Origin: Bugula neritina
Taxonomy: Eukaryota; Bryozoa; Gymnolaemata; Cheilostomatida; Bugulidae
Reading direction: 5' to 3'
Assembly (NCBI GenBank): GCA_964035545.1
Contig: OZ037768.1
Coordinates: forward strand, 21,904,819 to 21,968,818
Length of the DNA: 64,000 bases
Made by a program: the position numbers and the translations under genes. How positions within the stretch are numbered: position 1 is the stretch's first letter; every line of letters begins with the position of its first letter. Shown here piece after piece: positions 50,862-63,033 of the stretch. Under the pieces are notes generated by a model. The model did not search any database, was not told the origin of the DNA, and saw nothing but the letters and a program-made list of their open reading frames with translations.

Positions 50862-52862
50862 ATACTCCATAAGTTCGAAACACGGAAAATTATTTTGGAG
50901 TTACTTTCTCTATTAGGCTGCTGTAATTGTTTTCATATAACTATTATGGTGCCTACTACAGCGGCGCCAAAACTTAAAGCCCTATCGGTGACAGTGACCA
51001 TTGACCTCTGGCTCAAGCCCTAATTGACTTGAGAAAACTTGTAGTGATTTGCCAAAGAGGGTGTGCTCGAGTCTGATGATCAGGAATTGCCTAAACACTG
51101 AAATGATTTTTTTTCCCATTTCAGTGCGCTAAAAGCCCAAATACAACGCTCCATGATTTATTAATAGTTCAGCGTGAGTACAAGTACTATTCCTAAATCA
51201 ATTATATTTATTATTAGTATTAAAACTCATTATTGATTATTGAATAATTGATACTCATACTCACACTGATAAGTGATAAGTGATAGTGATATTCATACTG
51301 ATACTCATACTCATAGTGATAGTGATTAGATTTAGTCATTATGATTATTACTTACTTTTATACTCAACTTATAGTATAAGTTTTAGTTATTGGCCTAATC
51401 TTTATGATTGTCATTGTGATCCTGGTGTGATTATCATTATGATACTGATAGTAATGCTTCTAGTTCTACTTCTACTTCTAGTACTATTCTAGTTTTACTC
51501 GCATCGGCACTATAAGTGTCACTATGTAGGTTTTAATAGTAATACGGTTTTAATAGTGATAACTGATAACTCAAACTGATATCATTATTAATTAATTTAC
51601 TCAAATTTTATTAGTATTAGTATTACAACATCAATTTGATCAACATAAACATCAAATTCGACTGTTAGACTAGTTAGTAAGTAGCCTTACCTTAACAGTA
51701 AGACTAAGAGTAAGTGTAACGCTAACAGCAACTTGCTCTTAGAGTGACTTTTAGTTGCCTTAGACTTGGTTATTGCTATTGCTTTAATAAATCAGTATAT
51801 AAAGTAAATCTGAAACTAACAGTTTTAAGTCTGCTTATGATTATAGAGATAGCCAATACTTATATTGATATTTGTATTACTTATAGTTATTACTTATACT
51901 ACGTGTCGTTCAATTTCAGGTTAGCTCACTTACTCTCAAAAAAGTCAGTGTGATACTCAGTTTCACTTCTATTTGATTCTGAGATTTGCCTTCAGTTTTA
52001 CTTGTAATATTAATTATATTTATACTATTATTATTTCATATTACAGTAGTGATGTTAGACAGTTGCTAGACCTAACTATTATCATCATGATGCATGTAAA
52101 TTAACATGCAGCTGACTACATTAAATATATATAGCATCTCTTTTAGTCTTAGTTTACATTACAGTTTCTATTCGCCTGATTGTTGATAATATTTGACCTT
52201 GCAGCTAGCAAGTCTATAAAATTTGTAAAATGTAAACTAGTAGTAGTAGTAGTAGGTAGAAAGTTGAATATTTTTGGGTGATGGTGTTGCATTTTAAGTG
52301 ACGACTCCTTACATTGAGAGGATTATTATAATGACACAAATGTCTCTATTATTTATTTTTATTAATTAATAATGATTACTCTACTTAGAATTTCAAGAAA
52401 TTCCAACTTATTTCTACTAATAAAAAGATCGGCATGGATAGTCTAAGAAGAAAGCTCAATCGAACATTTTCTACTGCTACAAATGTAAGAGCATCTAATG
52501 CTTGCTACCCTTACTTAATGCAACAGTCTTAACTGCTAATGCCAGAAATCCACGGCTGAGTTTTTGGGTCGTTCAACTTTGATGACTACTGCACTTTAAC
52601 AAAATTTTCTAGCTATTTCACCACCACTACTGCAGTAACACATTGTCATACAATCTCCCACTGAGATTGAGACTTGAAATTATGCAGTTTTTATAATATT
52701 TAGTTACAGTAGTCTGCTACACAATTACTTGCTAATCTATAATTAATCTCAACACAATTGATTGATCGTAATGATTTACTTATTAAAAACATATTTTAAT
52801 ACTTGTATGCAGTTGTAATAGTATGTGGTAAGCACACAAAGCAAGCTCTTATGGTAATTAAG
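50862..52862. other. Intergenic with degenerate simple repeats
   Basis: Imperfect tgatactcatactcatag and ttctacttctag repeats up to about 51550, then unremarkable AT-rich sequence. No gene is recognised. Confidence 0.5.
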
Positions 52863-53253
52863 CTGGGGCCTCATGGATCGGATTTCCGAATTGCTATCGG
52901 AAACTTTGCACAGGCGAAAAAGGGGCTGTTTTGTGCGGGTTTCATGCAATCAAAGTTCTGAACGAATACTTTAAATTATCCTTGGGTAGTTTTCTACTTG
53001 GCTGATTGCTATTTAGTTAACCCTCCTTTTTTCATTTCAATTTTAAGTTTTTATTCCAATCATTCGCACATTATTTAGCATAACTGAGATATCAAATAAA
53101 ATAGCGGTAAAATCAATGCCAAATACTATTACCCACTGGAGGTTTGCTCCCTCTGACAATGCATTGTGGGTGGCGGGTAACTCTGGCAGCCTATATTTAC
53201 CTCATAAAGTTTTGCATGCGTGAAATTCTGCTCCATGTGGCCCAACCTTTATG
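52863..53253. mobile_element. Possible MITE with imperfect terminal inverted repeats
   Basis: The left end (ggggcctcatggatcggatt) and the reverse complement of the right end (gggccacatggagcagaatt) match over about 20 bases with several mismatches. The interior of about 350 bp is non-coding and more GC-rich than its flanks. No clean target-site duplication was found. Confidence 0.4.
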
Positions 53254-53397
53254 CTACTTACAAGCCTTTTTGTTGAGTTGATTTTGAAAGAAATTCAAGC
53301 ATTTGTCCCACTTATTTTTACTTGGATCAGATTACCATTGTTATAGAAACTGCACCTAAATTGTTACTGTTTAGTAAATTGGTAATCATTGTCTAAG

Positions 53398-56300
53398 GTT
53401 GTTGATGATGAAACAGATTTAAGAAGGGTGAGAAGTAAAAGCTTCAGCCAAGATTCTTCTGTTTCTAAAGCCAAACACTGTCTTCCTCATATGCAGGTAT
53501 TCTGTTGGAACTTTATTATGTAGACATCTTTATACGCAGCTAGTATATATCTAATGTATCCACAGCTAGTATATATCTACTGTATACGCAGCTAGTATAT
53601 ATCTACTGTATACGCAGCTAGTATATATCTACTGTATACGCAGCTAGTATATATCTACTGTATACGCAGCTAGTATATATCTACTGTATACGCAGCTAGT
53701 ATATATCTACTGTATACGCAGCTAGTATATATCTACTGTATACGCAGCTAGTATATATCTACTGTATACGCAGCTAGTATATATCTACTGTATACGCAGC
53801 TAGTATATATCTACTGTATACGCAGCTAGTATATATCTACTGTATACGCAGCTAGTATATATCTACTGTATACGCAGCTAGTATATATCTACTGTATACG
53901 CAGCTAGTATATATCTACTGTATACGCAGCTAGTATATATCTACTGTATACGCAGCTAGTATATATCTACTGTATACGCAGCTAGTATATATCTACTGTA
54001 TACGCAGCTAGTATATATCTACTGTATACGCAGCTAGTGTATATCTACTGTATACGCAGCTAGTATATATCTACTGTATACGCAGCTAGTATATATCTAC
54101 TGTATACGCAGCTAGTATATATCTACTGTATACGCAGCTAGTATATATCTACTGTATACGCAGCTAGTATATATCTACTGTATACGCAGCTAGTATATAT
54201 CTACTGTATACGCAGCTAGTATATATCTACTGTATACGCAGCTAGTATATATCTACTGTATACGCAGCTAGTATATATCTACTGTATACGCAGCTAGTAT
54301 ATATCTACTGTATACGCAGCTAGTGTATATCTACTGTATACGCACGCAGCTAGTGTATATCTACTGTATACGCAGCTAGTGTATATCTACTGTATACGCA
54401 GCTAGTATATATCTACTGTATACGCAGCTAGTATATATCTACTGTATACGCAGCTAGTATATATCTACTGTATACGCAGCTAGTATATATCTACTGTATA
54501 CGCAGCTAGTATATATCTACTGTATACGCAGCTAGTATATATCTACTGTATACGCAGCTAGTATATATCTACTGTATACGCAGCTAGTGTATATCTACTG
54601 TATACGCAGCTAGTGTATATCTACTGTATACGCAGCTAGTGTATATCTACTGTATACGCAGCTAGTGTATATCTACTGTATACGCAGCTAGTGTATATCT
54701 ACTGTATACGCAGCTAGTATATATCTACTGTATACGCAGCTAGTATATATCTACTGTATACGCAGCTAGTATATATCTACTGTATACGCAGCTAGTATAT
54801 ATCTACTGTATACGCAGCTAGTATATATCTACTGTATACGCAGCTAGTATATATCTACTGTATACGCAGCTAGTATATATCTACTGTATACGCAGCTAGT
54901 ATATATCTACTGTATACGCAGCTAGTATATATCTACTGTATACGCAGCTAGTATATATCTACTGTATACGCAGCTAGTATATATCTACTGTATACGCAGC
55001 TAGTATATATCTACTGTATACGCAGCTAGTATATATCTACTGTATACGCAGCTAGTATATATCTACTGTATACGCAGCTAGTATATATCTACTGTATACG
55101 CAGCTAGTATATATCTACTGTATACGCAGCTGGTATATATCTACTGTATACGCAGCTGGTATATATCTACTGTATACGCAGCTGGTATATATCTACTGTA
55201 TACGCAGCTGGTATATATCTACTGTATACGCAGCTGGTATATATCTACTGTATACGCAGCTAGTATATATCTACTGTATACGCAGCTAGTATATATCTAC
55301 TGTATACGCAGCTAGTATATATCTACTGTATCCGGCTGTTTTAATGCTCATATGTATGTACATACGTGAAAAATATATCAATTTTGTAATAAAAAGTCAT
55401 CATTTAGTATTTGTGACGAGTTTGTATCTTTTCTTTATTTCTAGTTTATTCTATTATTTTTTTTTATGAAATAATGTTGTCTATAAAATAAATTTGGCAG
55501 TGTTAGTATACTTTTTGCATCTAGAAAGCTCCCTAAAATCACCACAAGTAGTATCACGAGTTTGGAAAATGGATAAATGCGTTCAATTATATTTGAATTG
55601 TAAAAATATAAAAAGTTATTCTATGAAATTTTTATTTCTGCTCCTTAGGTTTGCTGTTTTCTCATGTTTTAGGTGCCAAACACGTATTACAATCACCTCC
55701 AAGTCCTTGACGCACAAGATGGCGTAGAATGTTTACAAGTTATAGACAACTGCAGGTATCGTTTTCATCTTTTGGTTTTGGTAAATATGAACCTATTAAT
55801 ATGGAATGTTGCTATTAAATAATTCTCTGTTTTGGAAGCTGAAGTTTGTGCGAAGCTGTTGAATTGTAAATTAAAGCATATTATACGGATAAGTTGAAAC
55901 TGGGGCAGCTGTGAGGGATACATCACTTTATGCTGTGTAATTTTCATTCTTCAATTTAATCAAATATGGAGATGGAAATATATAAGTTACTAAATGGTAT
56001 ATTAATTAGCTGTGTTTGTAGTTGTTAATGTAATTGTAAATATTGAAATGATTTGGAAATTAATGATCGTTTAAATGAAACAAACAAATTACCTCATAAT
56101 TTATTGTGTTGTATTTTTGTAGTGTTGATAAAAAAACTTGTATTCATTGAAAAAAAGCAATTATATACTTGTGTAATATGAGATATATGTTGTGTTGGTA
56201 TATCTGACAGGGTTGCCATAGGATTGTCTACTGGGAGAATTATCATATGGGATATGGTTGTAAGTATTCTATCATAGTTTGCTTTGTTGTCACTTTGATG

Positions 56301-59300
56301 CCTTTTGATAGGCCGTTTTATAAGAATAATCACAGAAAAATTAAGTTCAGTCAGTGAGCTGTGTTTTTTAACATATACTTGAATTCAGCCTTAGACATTA
56401 TAATTTTAAATTCATTCTACATTTAAGACTCTTATGGTACATAGAAGTCAAATTAAGTTTATGGATCAATATATTGTTTTGCTATTTGATTCCTTTAAAA
56501 TTTTAAAGCATAATACTTCCATATAATTTGCATTAATTGGTTGTTGGTTGATTGAAATCATATTAAAGTTTTCAAGTGTTGACCTCCTCTATGGCGTAGC
56601 TACAGTTTACAGCATGTGTTTGTAGTTGGGGAAGGTGCTACTCCGTCTCCATAACCACCAGGGACCAGTAAAGTTCCTCAAGCTAATCACTTGTGACATC
56701 ACAGGTACTCTGCTGCTCAGTGCCGGCAAAGATGATCTCATAAATATATCCTTTATACTGTAACCCAGGTTCTTGACTATTCACTGTAACCCAGGTCCTT
56801 AACTATTCATTATAACCTAGGTTCTTAGCTATTCACTATAACCTAGGTTCTTGACTATTCACTATAAGCCAGATTCATAACTATTCACTGTAACCCAGGT
56901 TCTTAACTATTCACTATAACCCAAGTTCTTAGCTATTTACTATAACCTAGATTCTCAAATTATCTGAAGATAGTTGGTAATGAATAATGAAAAAGTTGTG
57001 CCAACAGTAATGTGATTGAATAAGAAAAACAGTAATGAAAATTACTCATTTAAATGTTATTAATTTAAATGAATTCAATTTTTTGTGAAGCTGTGTTAGA
57101 TAATCAGTAGTTGTCTCCCCATTTTACTCCACTATAGTCTGAGGAGTTTCCCTATAGCCTGAGGAGTTTCATAGCATTGGAGTCTCTCCTCCCCTCCCTC
57201 AATGTATACTCTATACTACTGCAAATACTTTAGTAAAAATAGTACTAACACAGAATTTTGGTGTAGGATGTACAGGTAGCAGGTAGCTAGGTGGGCTGCA
57301 TTTGGTATGGAGTTATGAAACATATTTAGGCTAGTCTATGAATATCGTGTAGTGCTATTTTTCTTAATTGAATGTTCCTACATCTGGGATCTAAACCTAA
57401 CAGAACCGCTGAAGAGTTTTGTGCTGAAAGAAAACTTCAAGATAAAGTATGTCATATAAATTTACTCTTTAAAGTAATGTAATGCTGACGTTCGTTAGGA
57501 AAACATGTTGGCACAATGTTATAGTTGGTAGTTTAATTTATATTTAGATATCATTGGCTGTTTGAAATCATAATATTTAAGCTTGAGTAATCCGTAATTT
57601 ACCTGGCAAAAGCTCTTCAAACCTAAATCATAAAGCAGTGGGAGATGAATATAGCTCAACTTTTCTCTACAGCACCTGTACTACTGTGTTTGTAGACTAG
57701 CAAGGCAGATAAAGAAGGGAGCATTTTTCAACCAGATAACATTGCTGTGTGCCAACACTCTAATCTCCACTGTAGAAATTAACACTCAACAACTCGGCCA
57801 TCTTCCAGTTATCAAAAACATAGTCAAAAGTGTGAACTACAGTAAGTTAACTAATATTCGTGTTTTCCTGCTGAGTGGCATGTTTCTTTATTTCATTGTA
57901 AGGATAAAACCCTGCAACGAAGATACTGCTTAGGCATTCATGGAGTTACTTGGGGACTCTACATCATCAGTTTAGTTACTGGGGAGTGAACGCTTTTGTT
58001 AGGTAGTTTCTGTGCTCAATATTTTAGCTCATTTAATGTGTAACACTGGTTTAGAGAAATTCATCTTCGTGAGAGATTTTCTTCCCTTGCGTTTTGCTGC
58101 AAGTAAATTTTTTTCACTTTAGCCATATGAAATACATGTGATTGAATATTGTGCCATTCTGTATGTAATATGCATTGCAAGGAGATATGCTTTCATGTTG
58201 CAGTTGTTTTTTTCCTGCAAGATATTTAAGAAAGTGTCATTTGCAAGTAACTAGTTGAAAAGACAGTAGCTCCAATATGCCAAGTTTATAATAGTCAAGA
58301 TGAGACAACTCACAGTTGCCTTTGTAATGCAGTCATTCTAATATCTCCTGTAAAATCAGTGCTTCTTTACTCAAATATGGCTTTTCAATGTGGATTCCAA
58401 TTCATGCTATGAAGCATCCGTGATATTTTTTAGTTTTAATCTATTTCTTTATAATAATTTTCATATCAGTTTTCTGATATTTTATTGGTATGCTTATGAT
58501 AATATTGATAAATTCATGCTAATATAGTTATACTGTCCCATTACTATATTGTATTGTAGGTGAGGTAGTGGATGTGTTAGAAACTGATGATCTCATCATT
58601 TGTGTTGCTGCTAATTCCATAGGTGAGTTTTTTTACACATTGGAGTTTGATTGGCTGCAAAAGCAGCAAAGCAGTGTATTTATTGTAGTGGAAATAAAAC
58701 CTCAAGATGTGAGATGTATACTTTACAGAGTATTTATTTCAATATAATATATAGGTGTTATATAGTGCAATAATAATATTATGCTGTAAATAGCATGATA
58801 AGGTTTGTATGATATTTGAAGATAGTTATATAAAGTCTATGTGATAGCCCACAGTTATATAATAAAAAGTACACTAGCATAATTAGGCTGTCACTCAATA
58901 TATTAATGTCTAAAATATATTATGTAGTAATTCATTATATATTTATATAATAATTAAATAACATGTTAGTTAGTAGATATTTTCCCACATTCACAAAACT
59001 CATGTGTCCATGCAAAGTCAAACAGAGCCTTAATATTATCTGGCATTGGTGACATCACTTCCTTTTCCTCAGCCACCATTGGCTCTGCTTCTACCTTCTC
59101 CATTTCCACAACTTTCTCACATTCTATTTCTTCACAAACAGTAAAGCCTCCTTCATGTTTGTATTCTGAAGGGAATCTATGGGTCCAGTTAGACTCGAAT
59201 AGCTCAGTGAAATATTGTCTAGCCTGTGCTCTATCTTCAACATACTTTCTGTTGTTAGCACACAAGTCTTCCCAGACTGGACTCTCTGCTTCGTCTAGAA

Positions 59301-62300
59301 ATAAGAGAGAACATAACTCTTAGTCATTATAACACTTGATTCAAGTTATTCTTATTATATTATATCTAAAATAGTACAGACATTCTAGTAGACTACAGTT
59401 TAAGAAATTCTCTTACACACACCCTTTTTTATGTAATGTTTTCATAGCACTACATTTCAATAACATTTGTATTTGTCAAATTTGTATCATACCTTTAACA
59501 AAAGCATATTCTACATCGTCCTCTTCAATTATCTCTGGGATGTTCAATTCAACTTGTTTGAAAGGTTGTTTCTCAAACACTTTTCTTGTGGTCTGAACTT
59601 TCTCTTTGAACCTTTCTCTCTCTTCAACTTCATAAACATGTCTAAAATATCATAAAATTTGTTATAACTTATAAACATCAGTCTTGCTTAGTTGATGTTT
59701 CATGAAAAAGACGTTAACGAGTATTAGTTTGAAAATTTTATTCTTTAGTTCTAAGTTAAAACATCAATCTAATTTTGAACTTAAATATGTTCAGCTTGTA
59801 AGTTGGTTGACACCATTTGGCTCTAGTAACAGTACACGCTGTACTGTTGAGGGTTTCATTTGCTGCGTTGTCACGTCGTTGCGTCAAGCATTAAGCGTGA
59901 CGCAAAGTAGCTGATAGTGAATTCAATTTCGTATTCAAGAATATTTCAAAATTTAGTTACTACTACAGGGCATGTTTAACAGGCTCTGAAAGTTTTTGTG
60001 TTGGATTTATGGTTGATAATAAATATACAGTTTATATATTTCATCCTAAACATTAGCTTGCATTTAGTTTCGGCAGCATGTATTGTGAATAAGCTTAGTA
60101 TAAGTTCTTACCTCAAAGCTAGCAATATAGGAGACAGCAGGAGAGCAACTAGACCCAAGTCTAAAAGGATGCCAAAGAAGGCAAACAGAATGAGTTCTAT
60201 GAATATTCCAATCATATTGAGTAGATTTTCACTGTATTCCTAGGAGAGCAAACAAAGATGCAGCTTGTCAGCAGAATCTCAAGTTTTGTAATTAATTTGA
60301 CTGTTGACGCGACGTAGTAAATTTTCTGATTGTTGTGGCATGATGTATTTTTATATAGTATTAAAATAACACTTATATAGTACTATATAAACATGGATGT
60401 AAGTCACATTTCAAGTAAACTTAACATTTGCAGTAGCAGTTTCTCAAGTTGAAACATGTACACAAATTCATATAACTATACGCTTGCCTTCGCTATTGTA
60501 TGACAACTAAAAAAATTCTAGCCCCAAAATCAAACACAGGCCCACTTTCTGTACCAATAGAACTTAATGTATTACTTCCATTGTACTGCATCACTAAATG
60601 ATAAGTGAAATTGCACGTTTGTTTTCTAGAGTTTTCTAAAAAAAATTGTTCTGAATAAACTTCTTGTTTCCTCAGATATGTTCTCCAAAGAGTGGAAGGA
60701 GAAAATCGGATTGACCATGAAGTCAGCAGACAAGCTGTTGCTCTTTAATTCTGATTCTCTGTATAGTTGTGCTCTCTTGATCTCAGGTGAGTTGTGTTCT
60801 CTTGGTCCCAGGTAAGTTGTGCTCTCTTGATCTCAGGTGAGTTGTGTTCTCTTGATCTCAGGTGAGTTGTGCTCTTTTGGTATCAGGTGAGTTGTGGGTT
60901 TAAATTGTGGAAAACCAAATAAATGTGAGCTTGTTTACGAAATCATTTAGATTTAGTTCCAATTTTATAGTTAATGCTTTAATGGGTTCCTGGGTTATCC
61001 CCCCTGTTGGCTGGCTAAAATAAACAGAATACATTGTCTTTACTTTTTTTAATATGATACCTATATTTAGAAAACGTTAATTCAGTCTTTAGAGGATACA
61101 TTTGTAGAAACAAAAATATATAATTTGTTTTTAGTATTTTATTTTAATAAAGTCTGTTGTGGGAATTTAGATAACTCGTTTGCTGTTGGCACTTCAACCG
61201 GTAAAATATACATCTACTCGGCGAAGGTTGGGTTTAGTCAGAAGACGCCATTACAGGAAGTGCAGCCATTCAGCTCACCAGTGAAGCAGATGAGACTTGC
61301 TCGGCAGGTTTGTCAACAGATTTCAAATTTATGTTGTGAGTTTATCGTGTAAACAAAAATATTTTTATCTCTCAAGTTAGTTTTATTTATATATATATAT
61401 ATATATATTATTTTTTATAATATAACATTTTAATGTAATAGTTTGTTTTGAAATATTGTTTTATTTTGAACACATGTTTAAACAGACACAGTTGCATGAT
61501 AATAATAAATTCTAAAAGAAATGATGAACATATTAAAGGCTAAAGTTTCTTTATAGCTTAAACTTGAATAGAAAGACATCTTATGTCAAATTACCATATT
61601 GCACTATTATATTACATTTTTTACCAAGTTTTGTGTTGGATTAAATGTTGTACTGTGTTACATAATTGCAAAATAACATAATATTTGCATAAAACAGCAT
61701 CTCATATTATATTTTTTCCACTTTATGTGTATATTTAAAGTAGCATCTACATTGTAGGTGTGGATAGTGGCAATGTGTGAAGACGGTGTGACGTTTATTC
61801 ACACCAAGAATGGTACTTGCTCTTACCAGCAGCTGTTTTCAACATCTCTACGTTCTATCACTCTATCTTCTAACCACAGGTGACGTTTTATTCAGTGTAT
61901 CTTTATAGGTAGTCTGATAACATGCGTTAGCTTAGGTTCTAGCCAGCTTGTGGGTTACGTTCTCTGCCTCACAACCTTTAGTGTTTTTATTCTCCAGCAC
62001 TTTGCTAACACTGTGCATGGACGGCACTTCTCTTGAGGCGTGGAACATGAACGACTGTGTGCTGAATAAAAAGTTCTTTGCTAGAGAACTGACTTATGAA
62101 GGATATTTAGGAGTCCACGAGGATAAAGTAAGGGTGGGTATTTACCCCTTGTGACATCACTAATAATAACCCCTAATTGTGTTGGTGGGGATAGGAGGTG
62201 CAATGGCATAAAAAATTGATGCTCATCTCACTATATACTCACTTTCTAGTGTCTCCACTGTACTATATACTCACTTTCTAGTGTCTCCACTGTACTATAT

Positions 62301-63033
62301 GCTCACCTTTCTAGTGTCTCCACTGTACAATATGCTCACCTTTCTAGTGTCTCCACTGTACTATATGCTCACCTTTCTAGTGTCTCCACTGTACTATATG
62401 CTCACCTTTCTAGTGTCTCCACTGTACAATATGCTCACCTTTCTAGTGTCTCCACTGTACTATATGCTCACCTTTCTAGTGTCTCCACTGTACTATATGC
62501 TCACCTTTCTAGTGTCTCCACTGTACTATATGCTCACCTTTCTAGTGTCTCCACTGTGCGATATGCTCACTTTCTAGTGTCTCCACTGTACTATATGCTC
62601 ACCTTTCTAGTGTCTCCACTGTACTATACTTATTGCTAGATAATGCTAGATGTTACATCTGATTGCAGGGTGTAGAGGTTATATCAGATGGTATAGTCAC
62701 CTTTGGCTCAGACTCACTAGTTATAGTATGGAAGGTAAGTTCTCAGTCTACTGAACTCCTGCAGTGCAAGACACTGTTTTATATAGCCAATAGAGTACCA
62801 TAGAAGAGGCTTTGTAAATGGCTGAGGGAATAGGCTAAGAATCTTGCAATTAGATATGCTTTTATAAGAATTAAAATTATTCTAATTTTATATCTGTTTG
62901 GGGTTGCCTGTATATGTGTGTTTACTCTTATGTAGTAATATCAACACATTTAATTGTGTAGAACAAACACCAGGAACTGTTGAAGATGATAGCTTCAGTT
63001 AGAGCAGGCAACTCACATCAAGAGTGTTGCTAA
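53398..63033 (+). CDS. WD40-repeat protein with a U12-type AT-AC intron; 5' end not resolved
   Basis: Thirteen exons with closing phases: 53398-53496 (least certain), 55673-55755, 56211-56259, 56626-56745, 57382-57446, 57696-57841, 58560-58622, 60676-60786, 61171-61307, 61758-61879, 61998-62127, 62669-62734 and 62962-63033 (TAA). They give 420 residues. WD-type strands include VAIGLSTGRIIIWDM, HNHQGPVKFLKL, GTLLLSAGKDDLINIWDL, FAVGTSTGKIYIYSA, LLTLCMDGTSLEAWNM and IVTFGSDSLVIVWK, enough for a seven-bladed propeller. The first exon is Ser/basic (RRVRSKSFSQDSS). The tail after the last blade is only about 25 residues. I cannot name the orthologue. Intron 4 (56746-57381) is AT-AC. Intron 1 holds the 26-bp satellite, and intron 7 holds a gene on the other strand. 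No start codon was assigned. Confidence 0.8.
53520..55331. repeat. 26-bp satellite array, about 69 units, in WD-gene intron 1
   Basis: Very uniform head-to-tail units of cgcagctagtatatatctac + tgtata. Variants are clustered: tagtgtat units in runs near 54310-54400 and 54590-54710, and ctggtat units in a run at 55130-55260. Such runs show local homogenisation. One 30-bp unit (cgcacgcagc) lies near 54341. There are no unique spacers, so it is not a CRISPR array. Confidence 0.97.
56746..57381 (+). other. U12-type (minor spliceosome) AT-AC intron
   Basis: The intron starts ATATCCTTTA, an exact match to the U12 AT-AC donor consensus. It ends with a branch-site match TTTTTCTTAATT, then 14 bases to CCTAC/ATC. 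It joins exons 56626-56745 and 57382-57446 in phase 0 and restores the WD strand LINIWDL. No GT-AG alternative keeps the frame. Length 636 bp. Confidence 0.9.
56756..56950 (+). repeat. 26-bp repeat just inside the AT-AC intron
   Basis: About seven units of cactgtaacccaggttctta(ctatt) start within about ten bases of the U12 donor. Confidence 0.85.
58966..60239 (-). CDS. Small membrane-protein gene nested antisense in a WD-gene intron; 5' end unresolved
   Basis: Three minus-strand exons with matching phases: 60112-60239, 59493-59641 and 58966-59294 (TAA). They give about 201 residues. The first has a long hydrophobic stretch (IGIFIELILFAFFGILLDLG and on), then a charged cytosolic-type region (HVYEVEERERFKEKVQ) and a Glu-rich tail with SPVWEDL and two similar short motifs, ESNWTHRF and DFAWTHEF. 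The acceptor of exon 60112-60239 is good (ctcctag), so an upstream exon exists. A Met-initiated open stretch at about 60493-60591 is a candidate but lacks a clear donor. I do not recognise the family. It lies wholly within intron 7 (58623-60675) of the WD gene. Confidence 0.62.
60762..60895 (+). repeat. 25-bp tandem repeat spanning the WD-gene exon 8 donor
   Basis: Five copies of ttgtgctctcttgatctcag + gtgag. The first copy is the end of exon 8 and its real donor (exon edge 60786). Each later copy repeats the donor 25 bases further on (gtgag or gtaag). Confidence 0.88.
62235..62632 (+). repeat. 33-bp minisatellite in WD-gene intron 11
   Basis: About twelve units of gctcacctttctagtgtctc + cactgtactatat. 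Because 33 is a multiple of three, a 98-codon artefact frame results. The array ends about 35 bases before the exon 12 acceptor (62669). Confidence 0.93.

Noticed and set aside
57673-57695. Alternative acceptor at 57672 for WD exon 6
   Set aside because: It would need incoming phase 0, but the preceding exon ends in phase 2. The acceptor at 57695 fits.
62281-62577. 98-codon MLTFLVSPLYY repeat protein
   Set aside because: A 33-bp minisatellite (multiple of three) in an intron, flanked by phase-matched exons.
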